Part shown: positions 11,392 through 24,072 of the stretch, in pieces
Layout of the letters: every line of letters begins with the position of its first letter
Position numbering within the stretch: the stretch's first letter is position 1
Origin: Atherix ibis
Lineage: Eukaryota > Arthropoda > Insecta > Diptera > Athericidae
Length of the DNA stretch: 64,000 bases
Reading direction: 5' to 3'
Assembly: GCA_958298945.1 (NCBI GenBank)
Contig: OY282605.1
Location: 37,860,811 to 37,924,810, forward strand
Program-made: the position numbers and the translations under genes
Notes under the pieces: generated by a model
Seen by the model: only the letters and a program-made list of their open reading frames with translations
What the model was told of the DNA's origin: nothing
Database searches by the model: none

Positions 11392-12304
11392 TCTTACTTT
11401 ATTAAAATTTATTTATATTATTCAACAAAAAAAAATTCCTAAATAAATTAACTAACAACTCAAAAATAGTTACTTGTTCTCCTCTGAGTAACAATAATAT
11501 TTAACCAAATTTGAAAATTTTTCAAAATATTCTTAAAAAAATTATCATCTCTGAATGTTTCCAAATCAGTCTAAAAAATATTGTTCTTAAAAGGTGTGTC
11601 CATTTTAATGTATTCTTTTGATCAGATATAATGAGTCGCCCAAAAAGATATCTTGAAGAGCATTTAATTATTTTCATCGGCATACCAACTAACTATTACT
11701 AAGTTTATAAACCAACCTTTCTTGTTCTAAACAGCCGCGATTGCATTACTGTCATCCACATCGTTTGGGGAAAATTTGTTACATTCTTGCTTGACTAGAA
11801 CTAGCGCGTTAGAATATTGACACCATCAAGTAAAGGGGGAGGGGGGGGGGGGGGAAGGCTTATACCTTCTTCTATATTCTTCAATGTCGTATATTATCTA
11901 ATCCATAGTATTGGGTTATGTTATAGTGGGCAGAATAGACTTTGAAGAAGCACCCAATATAACAGCATGGCGTCCTCATAATTCTCATTTTATGACATCT
12001 CCATTTTGTCGTGTAATCACTTATCTTTTCAACTCCATATCTAATAGCTGGTTTTTTTTCCACCTATTAATTGAATATAAATTTTCCATAATCCGATGTC
12101 GGACTAACGTTATTTAGGTAATGATGTGCAACAGATTTGTTAGAATATCTTCCGGTTTTTTTTCGAATAAAAAAAAATGGGATTTTATAGTTTAAAAAAA
12201 AAACCTTTTTTATTATACTCTCATGAAAAAAATACAAATTAACCATTTATAGATATCTGTTATTTTTATTATATTGAAAAATAAAAAGCTTTCGAAACTA
12301 AATA
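11392..12304. other. Single-copy AT-rich stretch with a G14 run
   Basis: No supported gene. GGGGGA followed by fourteen uninterrupted G (11841-11854) is conspicuous in a genome where G runs are rare. Two overlapping opposite-strand frames at 11880-12117 carry no recognisable domain. Confidence 0.45.
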
Positions 12305-12360
12305 AAGGGTTGCCCAATTTGTGCTTCGGAGAGTAAAGTTTAATAAAAAAAAATACAGCG
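12305..12360 (-). mobile_element. Family A terminal fragment
   Basis: GGGTTGCCCAATTTGTGCTT at 12306 followed by GGAGAGTAAAGTTTAAT is the family's 3' terminal repeat and subterminal sequence, read from the minus-strand element. The body of the element is missing. It abuts the repeat at 12361. Confidence 0.55.
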
Positions 12361-12470
12361 AGTCTTACAGTAGTCGCCAAGAATGTGTAACATCTAACCT
12401 TGGTAATCGTGAAAATATTAGAGTTCCGCGTATTGATTGAAGTAATTTCATATATTTAGTACTAGTTTTT
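12361..12470 (+). repeat. Dispersed repeat S2 (inverted partner at 29.61-29.71 kb)
   Basis: Phrases such as GCCAAGAATGTGTAACATCT, AATATTAGAGT and TTTAGTACTAG recur in reverse complement at 29610-29705 with scattered substitutions. The element type is unknown. No coding potential is visible. Confidence 0.7.
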
Positions 12471-14104
12471 TTCAGATTTTCAGATTTTCAGATTTTTGTA
12501 TATGTATATGCAATTTTCTGGCCGAATTATTACAAAAACGGCGAGAAATCGTAACACTTGCATACATTTCTGTAGATATTTTTATGTAGACATGATACCC
12601 ACTGACATCTAGTTTTCGTAATAGAAATTTATTGAATTCCAGAAGCATAATTTATATTCATTTTAATTCACTTATTGGAAACAAAAATATAATTTAAACA
12701 CAACGACAGGCAATTTTTATTTTTTGTACAATCTTTTGATATGAAATAGAATTAATGTTTTTTAAGATTATTATTTATTTAATAAAATTGCCACAATTTT
12801 GTAGACTTTCGAAGAGTTTTAAAATACGTAACTTCCATGAAAGTGGTAGCATACCGAAATGCTTGCATACTTTCAAGTTATTATTTTGGCACTTATCGGA
12901 AAGTGCAAATAAAAATGTAGTTTTTATGTTTTTTTGAAGTATTTACGAAAAACTAAGTATTTATAAAAAATAGTTATATTGTTGATAACATTTAACAGGA
13001 AGTTTTTATTTCAGAAAATGAAGTGTTTTTATAAAAGAGTTGCTGGTAAATGACATCTTCATTTTTATCACTAATAATTAACAAAAATTTAGTTTACAAT
13101 GTGTTTAATTGGCTTTTAGTTATTGGTTTCTTCCAAAAAGTGGTTAAAAAGTGAAAAGTTCGTCATACAATAAATGTAAACAAATGTGAAGTTGACAGTT
13201 TAATGTTTATTGGAGAAAATAGTTCAGTGCCGGTATACGTAAAGTGTGTGTAAGAAAATTTAAGGGAACGTATTTTTCAGTCTGTCTTTCATTGTTGTTT
13301 TCATTATGTTAAAATAAATAAAGTATATTCGGTACGCTTATTATTTAAATGAATTTATTCGCATTTGTGATTTCACTTGCTCTATTAGACCACTTTTAAT
13401 GCATTTACTAAATAATAAATTTTTTTATAGTATATTAGTTGGTAATTATTTAAGTACATTAAATTTTCCACCTTGTAATTTAGCTTTGAAATATTTCTTA
13501 TACGATTAACTTCTAATCTTATTAAGAATTTGATGTAATGTTCTATGTAATTAATTGTTTATTTTTTATTTATAATTTAATTGCATAATGCCTATTTAAA
13601 TTACCATTTCAATTCACAAACACACATTTATATTATATACAAGTTTTCAATATCACATTTTCTCAATTAATTGACTTTGCATTTTTGGAAAGAATGGTTT
13701 TTTTTATTTGTGCACATAATTGTTTTGATATAATCAAATAATTTGCAATTTATATTATTGTATCGTATTATTTGTGCTCTTCCACGTAATAATTCTGTTT
13801 TTATAATTAAAAATATAGTGAAATAAATAAAAGTGAAAATATATAATAAATAAATAATAAAATTTATAATTGCAAATTTCCAATACTAATTCCATCAAAT
13901 AAGAAAATCCATAATATTAACAAATCTAATTTGTTTACGCAAAAATGATATTGCATATGAAAATGGTTTTAAATGAACCGCTTTAATCGCATACTGACTG
14001 AAGTTTAAAATTGGCCCCTACTGATTTACGCCGTTTCTGTTATTTTGTTATCCAACAAAATTCGCCCACAATTTTTGTGTAGAAGCCTATGCAGTTCTTC
14101 TATA
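12471..14104. other. AT-rich spacer with an 8-bp tandem repeat
   Basis: TTTTCAGA is repeated three times at about 12472-12498. The rest is A/T-rich, apparently single-copy sequence without a supported gene. Confidence 0.5.
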
Positions 14105-14365
14105 ATCTAAGTGAGAGACAGAGAGAGAAGAAGAAAATTTCGGTTGTTAAAAAATAGTTAAAAGTTATTTTTATTCTTTCTCCTTTTTGTTATTCTTCCA
14201 AAAAAAACGAGATGCAAATATTCTAAATCAGCTCAATTTTGTAATGAACTCTTTTCCTTTTCTCTAAAATTTGAATGTGAAAGAAAGAGAAATCGAATAT
14301 TGTAACAAAAAATTTGAGATTTCGAAAAAAAGCTCTTGCAATTTTTATTTTTGTCGTTCCCGTCA
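14105..14365 (+). repeat. Dispersed repeat S1 (inverted partner at 28.78-29.08 kb)
   Basis: The stretch starts with a GAGAGACAGAGAGAGAAG run, then CGGTTGTTAAAAAATAG and CGAGATGCAAATATTCTA, and ends TTGTCGTTCCCGTCAATC. All these phrases occur in reverse complement and reverse order between 29075 and 28775. The pair is an inverted dispersed repeat about 14.6 kb apart. The element class is unknown. Confidence 0.75.
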
Positions 14366-14589
14366 ATCCATCACACCGAAAGAGAGAGAAATAATCAATA
14401 GAAATAAATTGAATAGCGCGCGCTTCTTCTCACTTTCTGTTAAGCAATTTCTCTTGCATTCACGAAATTAGTCCCACAATCCAAGAGCTAAGACGTTATA
14501 TATCAAAACAATAAAAAAAATTTTGACAATGAAATTTCTTACATTTTGAATAATATTTACTACTGCAAGGTCATCGCATTTACAGAAAG

Positions 14590-14715
14590 TTTTTAAAATA
14601 CGTTATGAAATGGCAAATTTTAATCTAAACAAATTTTGCGTTAAATAATATTCTTTTTAAGCAATTGTAAACTGGCATGGCTATACTATCCAAAATTAAA
14701 AATGGATAATCCATT
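14590..14715 (-). mobile_element. Family A terminal fragment
   Basis: GAAATGGCAAATTTTAATCT, a TTAAATAATATTC phrase and the end AAAAATGGATAATCC at about 14699-14713 match the conserved 5' 120 bases of the family in minus orientation. The rest of the element is absent. Confidence 0.65.
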
Positions 14716-15858
14716 ATGACCAATTGACACTACAATATCAGCTAATTAACCCTTAATAATTATCAAAAGTCATAAGTATATGATCAAAAGTTTTTTTTTT
14801 CGTTTAGATAATTTAAATTTCTTCAAACAAAATAAAAAAGAGAAAAATTTGAAAGCTCTGGTCAAGATGAAACGTCATATTTTCTAAGTCCACACGAATA
14901 AAGACAAGGAAAAAACCAATTCTTCAAGGAGGCTGCCTAAAGAAAGGGAAATTTATTCCATTTTCATAGCTTTGACTGTATCTAATGTGCCACACTTTTT
15001 ATACATACTCATTGGTATATTCACTTCTGAGAGTAAAATCACACTACTTTTAGTTGGACTGTTCCAGAATCATTATTGCCGGATTCTTATTAGACAAATC
15101 GTAAGCATAAACTCCCCCACAATGGAATTCTGCACACTTCATACGGATGTACTTAAATGAAAATAATAAGCCGCCTACTACTCAGCATATTATTGGCAAA
15201 ATCCTATGGACCCTTAGTCAACGTTTTGGTTCGAATAGCTACTATTGCAAGGATACTCGTACTATCTGCGTGCATAGTTGATTAGGAAATCCCATTTGAA
15301 TTCACGCTTAGTTTATCGCAGTTCTGCTCATCTTTGGTATTGCTATCATTTCTTTTCCATTTTTTTTTGATTTGGTTTTTATTTGTATTCTCATCCCTTC
15401 GGTTGTCTGTAATAATCAATAATAATGCACTTCAATTTTTATGTTTGTCAATTGCCGAAAACTGTCACTAACAATAAAACTGTATCCTTAAGGTGACACA
15501 GTAGGAATCATACCGAAGATCACAAAGGACTATTGCCGATTAAATGCCATCTGGTTAGGAATATGACTGATGCATTATAAATGTGCATATCCGCCCATTC
15601 TGTTCATTTTACTTAAAACCAAAATTATGGGAATCTTCTTGATTGTTATTCCCAAGAGAAATTCTTATGAAACAAGATTTTTTGCAAATTTTTATTCAGG
15701 GTACATAATTTGGTTGGGTTTTTTTCTTTGCCGCCAAGGGGAGAGGGAAGAGGGTAGATTATTTTATTTATTATAAATTTTATAATAAATTGGCTTATGA
15801 TATCTAGAATTAGAAATGGGCATGTAGGATATTTGTTAAAGAAGAAAGACTGTTAATA
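14716..15858. other. Single-copy stretch, no gene seen
   Basis: Open frames of about 60 codons (14972-15160, 15570-15776) lack recognisable motifs. Nothing else was identified. Confidence 0.45.
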
Positions 15859-17104
15859 AAGGGCTATGCAATTTTTGCTACGGAAAGTAAAATTTTATCA
15901 AATTTATTTAAAATTTAAATTTTAATAAAGTTTTTATATTATTATATTTTTTAAACTTTTTCATTATATACAATATAATATTATTCAAATGATTTCTACA
16001 AAACTTCTAGCAGGACTTGATCCTCTTAACGTAATTTTTAATGACTTTTTCGCAAATTTCGGGCTGTAATTTAGGCATAACTTGATAGATATTAGTTTGA
16101 AAATGCTCTAAAATTTACAAATTCACTGAATTAAAGAGATTTTTTGTTTAGCTTTAGAAAGAAAAGTTTGACGGTGCCAAATCGGATGTTAATTGACATC
16201 ACCAAATCTTGAAATTACGCACCTTGGACTTTTTGCGCAATAAATCCAAAATATTTTGTGCTGTCTGGTTTCTAATGCCATTTTGTGAAAACCACTTACT
16301 TTTGACCAAAAAACCGCACAAAATTGACGATAACGGTCTCTTCATCTTCATTTTCAAATGACATCTTAAGAACAAAATGCCCACCAGACAGTCACTCTTA
16401 GCGGATACAATGGCTTCTCCACAGTTGCTTAGGGGTTTTTAATGGCTTCTACGCAGTTGCTTAAAAAACCAAAATGCCCATCAGACAGTCACTCTTAGCG
16501 GATACAATGGCTTCTCCACAGTTGCTTATGGGTTTTCAGGGCCAATTATCATCCAAAACAGAAAAGAACCTCATTACTGCTGAAACCTTACTGTTGTAGT
16601 ATCCACCAAGCCAGAAAAGAACCTCGTCGCTGCTGAACATTTTGCGCGAAATGTGGCTCCGGGAAATTTGACGAAAGTTTTTATAATTTTAAATCATTGT
16701 TGGGTAGTTTAAGATTTTTACATAATGACAAATGCCAAACCTTAGTCTAAATAAATATTTTCCTAAATAATATGTGTTGATAATTTATTTGTACTTTGTA
16801 CAATGGCTTCTCCATAGTTGCTTATGGGTTTTTAGAGCCCCATATATGCCAATTTTGCTTATTAAAATATCCACTGAGGCAGAAAAGAACTTCATCGCTG
16901 ATGAAAATTTTGAGCAAACTGTACCTCTGGAAAATTTGACAGTTTTTAAAATTTTTTTTAAAGTTTTTAAAATTTTAAATCATTGTTTATTAGTTTAACA
17001 TTTTTACATAATGGCAAATGGCAAATTTTAGTCCAAATAAATATTTTCTTAAATAATATAAGTTTTGATAATTTATTTGTACTTTCAAAACCATGAAAAG
17101 GTAA
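15859..17104 (-). mobile_element. Family A transposon copy with internal duplication
   Basis: The 3' terminal sequence AGGGCTATGCAATTTTTG is at 15859, and the 5' leader phrases (ATAATGGCAAATGGCAAATT) are near 17010-17040. On the minus strand, 16384-16199 reads KWFSQNGIRNQTAQNILDL, matching the MWFQQDGATCHTA..IDLL region, though the catalytic D is replaced by N. A 97-bp-period duplication (CAGACAGTCACTCTTAGCGG at 16385 and 16482) and a third partial copy near 16800 rearrange the VTVWCA region. Non-functional. Confidence 0.75.
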
Positions 17105-19049
17105 CTCTTTTTGTTTAAAATTCTAAATGAGGATCGAAAAATGTATGTTATTCTCAATTTTTTTAAAACAACATAATCTCTAACCTATCTTAACCATCAC
17201 CTCTTAATTATAATAACATAAAATTGGAATCAATTAACTCTACTTGTCCATTATCAAATAGCCATGATATCATGTTACCCGTTTTTGTAACCGAAAAAAA
17301 ATTAAACAAAACAATTTTTTTTTTAAAACCAATTGAAAAATAAATTTTTTTTTTAAACTTTTTTCTAACTATCTCAATCTTTCGATGATTTTTTAAACAT
17401 TTTTTGATTCTTAATTGATCTGTTATCAAATTTATATCATGTGCATCATCAGTAATAAATCTTTTACTATCGAACAACAAAAAAATACAAAATACAAAAT
17501 TTAAAAAAAAAAACAAAAACAAGAAGGAGATAGGACAAGATTACGAAAGATGAGAGCTTCTTTCAATCGAAATTTTATTACCTTTTAATTAAGAAAGAGG
17601 AAGTTTACCAACGATTCAGCTCTGATCTACCAAATTAAATGATTTGAAATAAAAGACGATCATCCTCATTTGAGTATCTTTTTCCAGACAAATTCACTTA
17701 TGGATGTACTACCAATTGATTTTTTTTATATTGTTATTTTTTTCTGGAAAGTGGTGAGGGGGAAAGGGGAGTATAGAATGTAGGCTTCTTCTTATAAATA
17801 AAAGGCTTCTTATTCGATCAGGTCTTATCTTAAATGTTATTCAGGAAATTCATTTAATTGAGATGTCAGTCAAGTGTGGAAGTTTTATTATAAGAAATTT
17901 AACATAATGAAAAAAGGCTAAAGGAGAAAATAGGAAAAAATAGGAATTTTTATTCTTTATGAGTTAAGAAAAAAAAACAGAAACCAAATTTATTTTAGAA
18001 AAAAAACTTTTATGAAATAAAAAGAAAAAACGAATTAAGAATTTCTTCAAGTCAAAATTTTACTATTGCTACTCGTACCTACAATCTACCTGAAGAAATA
18101 GCTATCAATCCGAGGTATGTGTTCGGTTCATACACAATGTATGTACATAAGAATCACAGTGGTGGACAAAATTTTCTGTAGTCGCATAGACACTTCAGTT
18201 CCGAACTAGAATGCTTCTCAACGCGGCAGAGTCGAATAGTGGCCGATGGTGTGGAGTGGCTCGACTGTGTTGACCTAAAACTTCACAAACACTTGGCATT
18301 CGGTGCAACAAATCGTTTTGATGGTATTTCGAAAGTATTTAGAGCACTTTATATCGTCTAATGCAAACGAAAATTAACATATTCGAATTTTTTTCTTGTC
18401 CATCTCATCATAGTCTGTATGCATACATACATTTTAACAATGATAAATAAAATTTTAACACTGCATAAAAAGCAGAACCATTTTTTTTTGGTAAATTTCG
18501 ATAGTGAAAAAAAAACGTAAATTTTTTTTGAGATTTTTTTTACAAATGGATACGAATAAAATTCCTAAATTCATATTTTTAGAAAATAAAGAAAAACAAA
18601 TTGTGAAAGCCAATAAGAATTTTTTTTATGGATTCTTGGTGAAAATATGCAAAAGCTTTTTGATAAGCAAAAGTTTCATAAAGAAAAAGTCCGTATTTAC
18701 GTGTCGATGACGCAAAACAGCCAGATTTTTTTCTATTTTTTTTTCTTTCTAAAATTATTTTTAATCTTAAAAGACGTAAAAAAAATGTTGTTTCGTTTTT
18801 TTAATAATATTTGTTTTTAATCTTAAAAATTGCATTTGCAACATGTTCAAAATATTATTGAAAATTAAAAAAAGAATTTTTGTTTATTTGTTCCTTATAG
18901 CGTTGCGACCGTGAAGCTGCTTAGCAAAAAAAAGAATCTTAAAATTAATAATGAAAATTTGGAGCAAAAACATGTCATAATCTTTTAAAATTTATGAAGT
19001 CTATTTGTATCTGTCTATCAATAACATTGACAGTGAAAGTGGATAAATA
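17105..19049. other. AT-rich stretch, one GC-richer island, no gene seen
   Basis: Mostly A/T-rich sequence. Frames such as 17522-17208 (minus) and 18504-18710 (plus) are F/K/I-rich low-complexity translations. Positions 18150-18330 are GC-richer and single-copy and include a TCAGTTCCG initiator-like motif at 18195, but there is no TATA box or convincing downstream element. Confidence 0.4.
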
Positions 19050-19771
19050 CAGGGTTATCCATTTTTGTTTGTTTAAAAAGTATAGCTCTGTTATTTAATA
19101 GATGTTAAACAAATAAGCCAATTAAGATATTGTAGTATTTATTTAGTAAAAGACTTGCCATTTTATATTATGAATTGTTAAATTATCAAATAATATGATA
19201 AACTGGTAAAAACCTTTTGAAATAGTAGTGATTCTGCAGTAGCTACGAATGATTCAAAATTTTCTGCAGCATTGAGGCTCATTTTCCGCCCGGCGAATAT
19301 GTTAAAAAACCATTTATTATCCTCTAAAAACCCACAAGTGACTTTCAGAAAGTCACTGTATCCGCGAAAAGTAACTGTTTGCTGTGCATTTCGTTCTGAA
19401 GTGATCGCATTTCTTTTACCCGTCAATTCTGTTATGATAACCAAATTTTTTTTGTCTGAACTTGAAGATTCTGATCTGGGTTATTATGATAAATTTTGGG
19501 TACTTCAGACAAAAGAATACCCCCAAAAAAAATAATAAATTTTGCCTTAATTGAACGAAAAATTCTGAGACTTGGCGATGTCAATTGGCCATCAAGTTTA
19601 TAGGATTTAAACGTCATTAGAGTTTTTTTTGTTTTGCAATAAAAATTACATTACGCAATAATCCTTACACTTTAGATAATTTTAAAACCAAAATTCGAAA
19701 AAAAATTACTTCAAAAGGATTGAGTTCCGCAAAAAGTCTCATTGAATTATATAATATTTTGTGCATTCTAT
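19050..19771 (+). mobile_element. Family A transposon copy, 5' two-thirds
   Basis: Starts CAGGGTTATCCATTTTTG after TA at 19048. A frame at 19272-19535 keeps SSKNPQVTFRKSLYPRKVTV, the region between the first catalytic acid and the VTVWCA strand, then the strongly altered FFLSELEDSDLGYYDKFW. The SRFGDVNWP region appears as LRLGDVNWPSS near 19570. It is cut off by repeat R at 19772. A 21-bp perfect palindrome (AGTGACTTTC on one arm, 19337-19357) sits in the coding remnant. Confidence 0.75.
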
Positions 19772-20075
19772 GATTAGACTGTTCGTGCAATGTGCGAATT
19801 TCGTTTGCATCCTAAATTCGTGCATACTTGTGCATGTATTGCACTGTCAGATGTGCAAAAATGTGTAAATTTCCTCTTTAAATCGTGCACTGCACGCACG
19901 GTGAAATCTAAACTAAAGAAGTCCTAAAATCAGAAGGCATTTTAAGACCCTTAACAAAACTTTAAATTTAATTATTAGTCCGACGATACATTTAAATCTA
20001 GAGTATGGACCTTAAAAATGGTTTTACAAATTTTCCTTTTATAAAGAGCACCAAGTACAAATGTTGAAGTTTAGT
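19772..20075 (+). repeat. Family R repeat, copy 1
   Basis: The core 19772-19908 begins GATTAGACTGTTCGTGCAAT and ends with a TCGTGCACTGCACGCACGG arm, an imperfect terminal inverted repeat. The following phrases (ATCAGAAGGC.TTTTAAGACCC, AACAAAACTTTAAATTTAAT, CGACGATACAT) also follow the copy at 45983, so the repeat unit extends to about 20075. No coding potential. It interrupts or abuts two family A pieces. Confidence 0.75.
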
Positions 20076-20289
20076 TGGACAACAATCAAAGCCAAATAGT
20101 ACTAGTTACTAGAATGGTGACTAAATTTTTCTTATCAGAAAAGTATTTTTATATTCGTGTTCGTGTTCTTTAAAAAATGGTTTAAAAAACTCATATTTTA
20201 TTTAAGATAAATCTTCGATATACATTATTAATAGAATATTTTTTTTTTAGGTTTTGAAAAATTTATTAAAAGTTTTAATTATTTTAGAT

Positions 20290-20648
20290 AAAAATAAATT
20301 TAATTTGTTGATAAGAAATTTCGAAATGCATATAAAAAGTTCCCAAGATGCATAATTTTAAGATTTGGTGATATGAACCAGTCTCTAAGATCGTGTGACT
20401 TGACACCGTTGGATAATTTCTTGTAAAACTGTGTGTAAAACAATTGTATTTAAGTAAATAATTTTCAAACTTGAGAGTATTTAAAAATCTCTGAAAAATT
20501 TCCACTGATAACACCAATTAAATTATATAATATTCTGTGCATTATGGCAAAGTTGAATTATTATACAAGAATAAATTTTTAATCCAAATCTGAATTTTAA
20601 GTATTTTTTATTTATTCCTATTTCGCAAAGCACAAATTGGATTATCCC
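20290..20648 (+). mobile_element. Family A transposon, 3' fragment
   Basis: Positions 20340-20430 read LRFGDMNQSLRSCDLTPLD, the segment ending at the third catalytic aspartate. The 3' end is AAGCACAAATTGGATTATCC followed by C and TA at 20649. It repeats a phrase (AATTATATAATATT.TGTGCATT) also present at 19744, so it is a second, 5'-truncated copy rather than a continuation of the 19.05-kb copy. Confidence 0.7.
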
Positions 20649-22099
20649 TAGTGTTTTTGTCAAACTTAGATATTAAAATACGATTAATTCTGTGCTAATA
20701 GAATATATTTTTTTTTGCTGTTGTAAGGGTTGATTATAATCAAATTTTCTTTTTCTTCTGTTATATAATCAACTATCTATGTATAACCAAAATAAACATG
20801 CGAGAATTTAAAACAAATTAAAAAATATAGCATGAAAGTGCAGAAATATCTTAAAATAAATCATTGAATTTGCGTAGATTTATTACCATCGAAAAATCGA
20901 ATCTCAAAATAGTACATTCACTAATTAGCAAAGAAATTTACATGAAAAAAAAAAATAGCGTACAAATAAAAAGGAAATTTAGAAGAAAAAAAACTAAGAG
21001 CATAAAGTAGGTCTATACTTAAATAGTGCGACATAAAAGAATGCTTTGCTTTATGGAAAAATGGCTAGAATGAAGTCTAATAAGAATCTGGGAAAATTTA
21101 TAATAATACACCTTGGACAGATGATCTTATGCACACATAGTTGTATTGGAGCTTTCGAGGCAATCCCGTAGGAATTGCTAGAATGTTCGTAGGAACTATC
21201 AGAATCACTTTCAGGGAATATTTACTCGTATGCGTTTGTCATCCGATGTATCTATTCGTACGTACATACGGTAAAAAGTTTGTTCAAATAATCCGCGGCG
21301 AATGCGGGAAATTCCTTGGATAACAGGCGATCGCGCCAGGTTCTATTAATAAAATTTTTCAAAATTCGTAAGACGTGATCTGTGTAGCCGCTAGAAAACA
21401 CAAGGCATTCTCTGTGGTTGCGAACATAATTTGCACTTGTATTTTATGCAGTCACTCACTCTATGCCTAGTAGTCACCCCCCTTCGTAAACTATCGGCCC
21501 AATGTCTGATTATGGTAATTTATGTATTGTGGTCTTGGAATAGATATTCAGAGTGTCAACACTTTCCGCTTTTTGATACCATTCATAATTATGTAATGCC
21601 GTCTCGATTGTCTAACAACCCAGAACTGTACACGGCATCATTGAACACTCGTCTACCTGAGGTCTATATACCATTCATTGATATACTGATTGACAACCAA
21701 AGTAATTAGATTCGGAACATAATTTCAGCCAAGCTTCCTTAATAATGTATTCAATTTAAAATTCCATTCATCGAATGATGACAGACGAAAAAAAACAACA
21801 TTTTTATTTTTAAACTGAAATTAAAAACGTTTGCTACTCGTATTAAACCACATAAGAGAATTTATCTATTTTACTATTAGTAGTAAAAATACACTATTAG
21901 TACAAGTCTGCATTTGTGTAATATTATACCTTTTAGTTTTGCATAATTATTATTATTTTGCCTATTAAATATCGTAGAATAAACTTTCACGTACCTAAAT
22001 GCCCTGTTTGGTAGTTATTTGCATATTTTCAGATATTTAGTGAGATTTTTATGAAAAATATATTAAAATCACCTGTAAGTTAGTTGATTTTCCTATTTC
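20649..22099. other. Single-copy stretch, no gene seen
   Basis: Positions 21000-21720 are moderately GC-richer and non-repetitive. An open frame of 92 codons (21431-21709, plus) has no recognisable domain and no supporting signals. I treat it as unproven. Confidence 0.4.
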
Positions 22100-22770
22100 T
22101 AATAATGAATACAATCTTTTTTTAATTAATTTTTGAGAAATTTTTTGCACTTTTCCGACTGTAATTCGACAATTACTTGACGATAGTTGGTTTTTAAATG
22201 CTCTTAACTTTGAGAGTTGTCTGCATAAATTTCTAGCTTAATAAGAAAAATAGGCCTATTGACATCATCAAATTTAGAAATTTCGAGTACTGTCATCTTT
22301 TTGTATAATAAAACCAAAATTTGTCATATTTTATGGCTGGTGGTAAATATATTCTTTTATAATTACGATTTTTTTCTATAGTTTTACAAAAAGAAATTAC
22401 TCAAACGGCGTCAAATTGCACTATCTTACAAGCTAATTGACATCATCAAGTCTTTTACATAAATGTGCATAAATCCTAAGAACTTATCTGGAATTAATTC
22501 CAAAATTTTGTCAGGTTTGTGGCTTGTGGTGCTATCATACGGTCATAGCCAATTAGACCATCAGACTAAAAAGCAAACCATTCAGTCACTTTTATTAAAT
22601 ACAATTGCTTTTTTGCAGTTATGTGTGGGTTTTCAGAGCCACATATATGACAATTTTGCTGATTGACGTATTCACTCAGCGAGAAATGAAGAAAATTCTG
22701 ATCTTATAGCGAGAACTATGACTACCGCAGAATTAACAGTTTGTTTACTGAAAATGGTGACTTTTTTCAT
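22100..22770 (-). mobile_element. Family A transposon copy, decayed
   Basis: Minus-strand phrases of the family recur in order: the end of the transposase near 22140-22240 (GTAATTCGACAATTACTTGA), ATTGACATCATCAAAT, the SRFGDVN region near 22435-22450, and GGGTTTTCAGAGCCACATAT (the SENP region) near 22630. Terminal repeats were not found. No open reading frame survives. Confidence 0.6.
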
Positions 22771-24072
22771 TTTCAGTTAAAAATTTTTTTAAAAATATCT
22801 TTAATAACATATGTGTTTAACACCTGTCAAAATACAAGCCCATACTTTCCACAACGCAAAATAAATATTCCGCGGTAGTTTAAACATTTGTTTTTCTCAG
22901 TTTTTACAATATTTTTGGCTTTTTTTTAAATATAACGTATATGAAATTGTTTTTTTTTTTATTTTTATTATTAACAATGGACAAACATTATATAAGAAAT
23001 AATAATAACTGATTCTCAACAATAAATTCTTATCTGTTATATATTTTGTTCAATCGTTTGCAATTGATTTCAATTAAATTGTGCTATTTTGTTTAAAACT
23101 GTTTTTGAAAGAGACAAAAAAAAATACCACAAAACTGCAATAGTAAAGTTACCCAGAAACAAAACATAAACTAAATACGCCCTTCCGCATGCACCCACCC
23201 ACCCTCCGGCAACCATCCCACAATAATATTTATGATAATAAACTCGGTGCGTAATAATGAATCGAAAAATAAACAATCGACGTCATCATGAGGGTGTGTG
23301 CGCTGCAAGTAAATATTGTCTTGTTTTTTGTTCTTGGTGTTGTTGTTGATTCATTTTCAATTCTGTTCGGTTTTTTTTGCATCAATTAAGTGAGATGAAT
23401 TTTGCGCAATAAACTGAATAGTGGAGCAGCAATTACTAGTGAATGAATTGAGAACGTAATAGAATAAATTAAAAGTCGATTGGTCAGGATGAGGTGAGGT
23501 GACGTGCCTTATGAATGCGTCAAAATTGAATGCACGTTTTAATTGGACGATAAACAATAATATTGTGGGTGTGCTTAGTTTCAAGGTATTCGTATTTGTG
23601 CGCAGGCATGCACACAAATGCAAAGTTTCTTTTTAATTTTAAATATTGTAGTCCTGCACATACTCTACTGTCGCCTATGTAGTAGTAGAAATACTCTTAC
23701 TTGCCGATGTAACAATTTTGTTGATTTCCTTAATTAAGCGATCGCGATCGCAATCGGCTGATACTATATACAAAAGGTTTTCATTAGGTTTTTTTTTGTT
23801 TTTATGTTGTTGTTTTTTTTGCAATTGATTTGTTTATAAGACGATTGTTACCTGTAAATATTTTCATACTTCTCTAGTTATTTAATCATTTTGTTTACAA
23901 ATTCTTTTAATTTGCCCTTGTGAAAGGAGGGCACGAGGGGTTCAGAAAATAAGAAAATCACAAACCACATCAATAAAATTCAAAATATCCAATTTACGCT
24001 AATTATAGTGTTTCGGTGTTTGGCTAGAAAAGTCTAGATCGTATGTGAAATTGCAATCAAACCACGTACATA
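22771..24072. other. Single-copy stretch, no gene seen
   Basis: Positions 23160-23600 are GC-richer with C-rich runs (CACCCACCCACCC). GCGATCGCGATCGCAATCGG at 23739 is a short self-complementary motif. No open frame has a recognisable product. Confidence 0.4.

Noticed and set aside
17208..17522. 104-codon minus-strand frame
   Set aside because: Phe/Lys/Ile-rich translation of A/T runs; no signal of selection.
18195..18200. TCAGTT initiator motif in a GC-richer patch, considered as a promoter
   Set aside because: No TATA box, and the downstream AGTCG lies at about +33 rather than the +28 expected for a DPE.
20284..20517. 77-codon minus-strand open frame
   Set aside because: It is the antisense shadow of a family A fragment whose plus strand reads RSCDLTPLD.
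21431..21709. 92-codon plus-strand frame
   Set aside because: No domain, signal peptide, promoter or splice support; composition compatible with chance.
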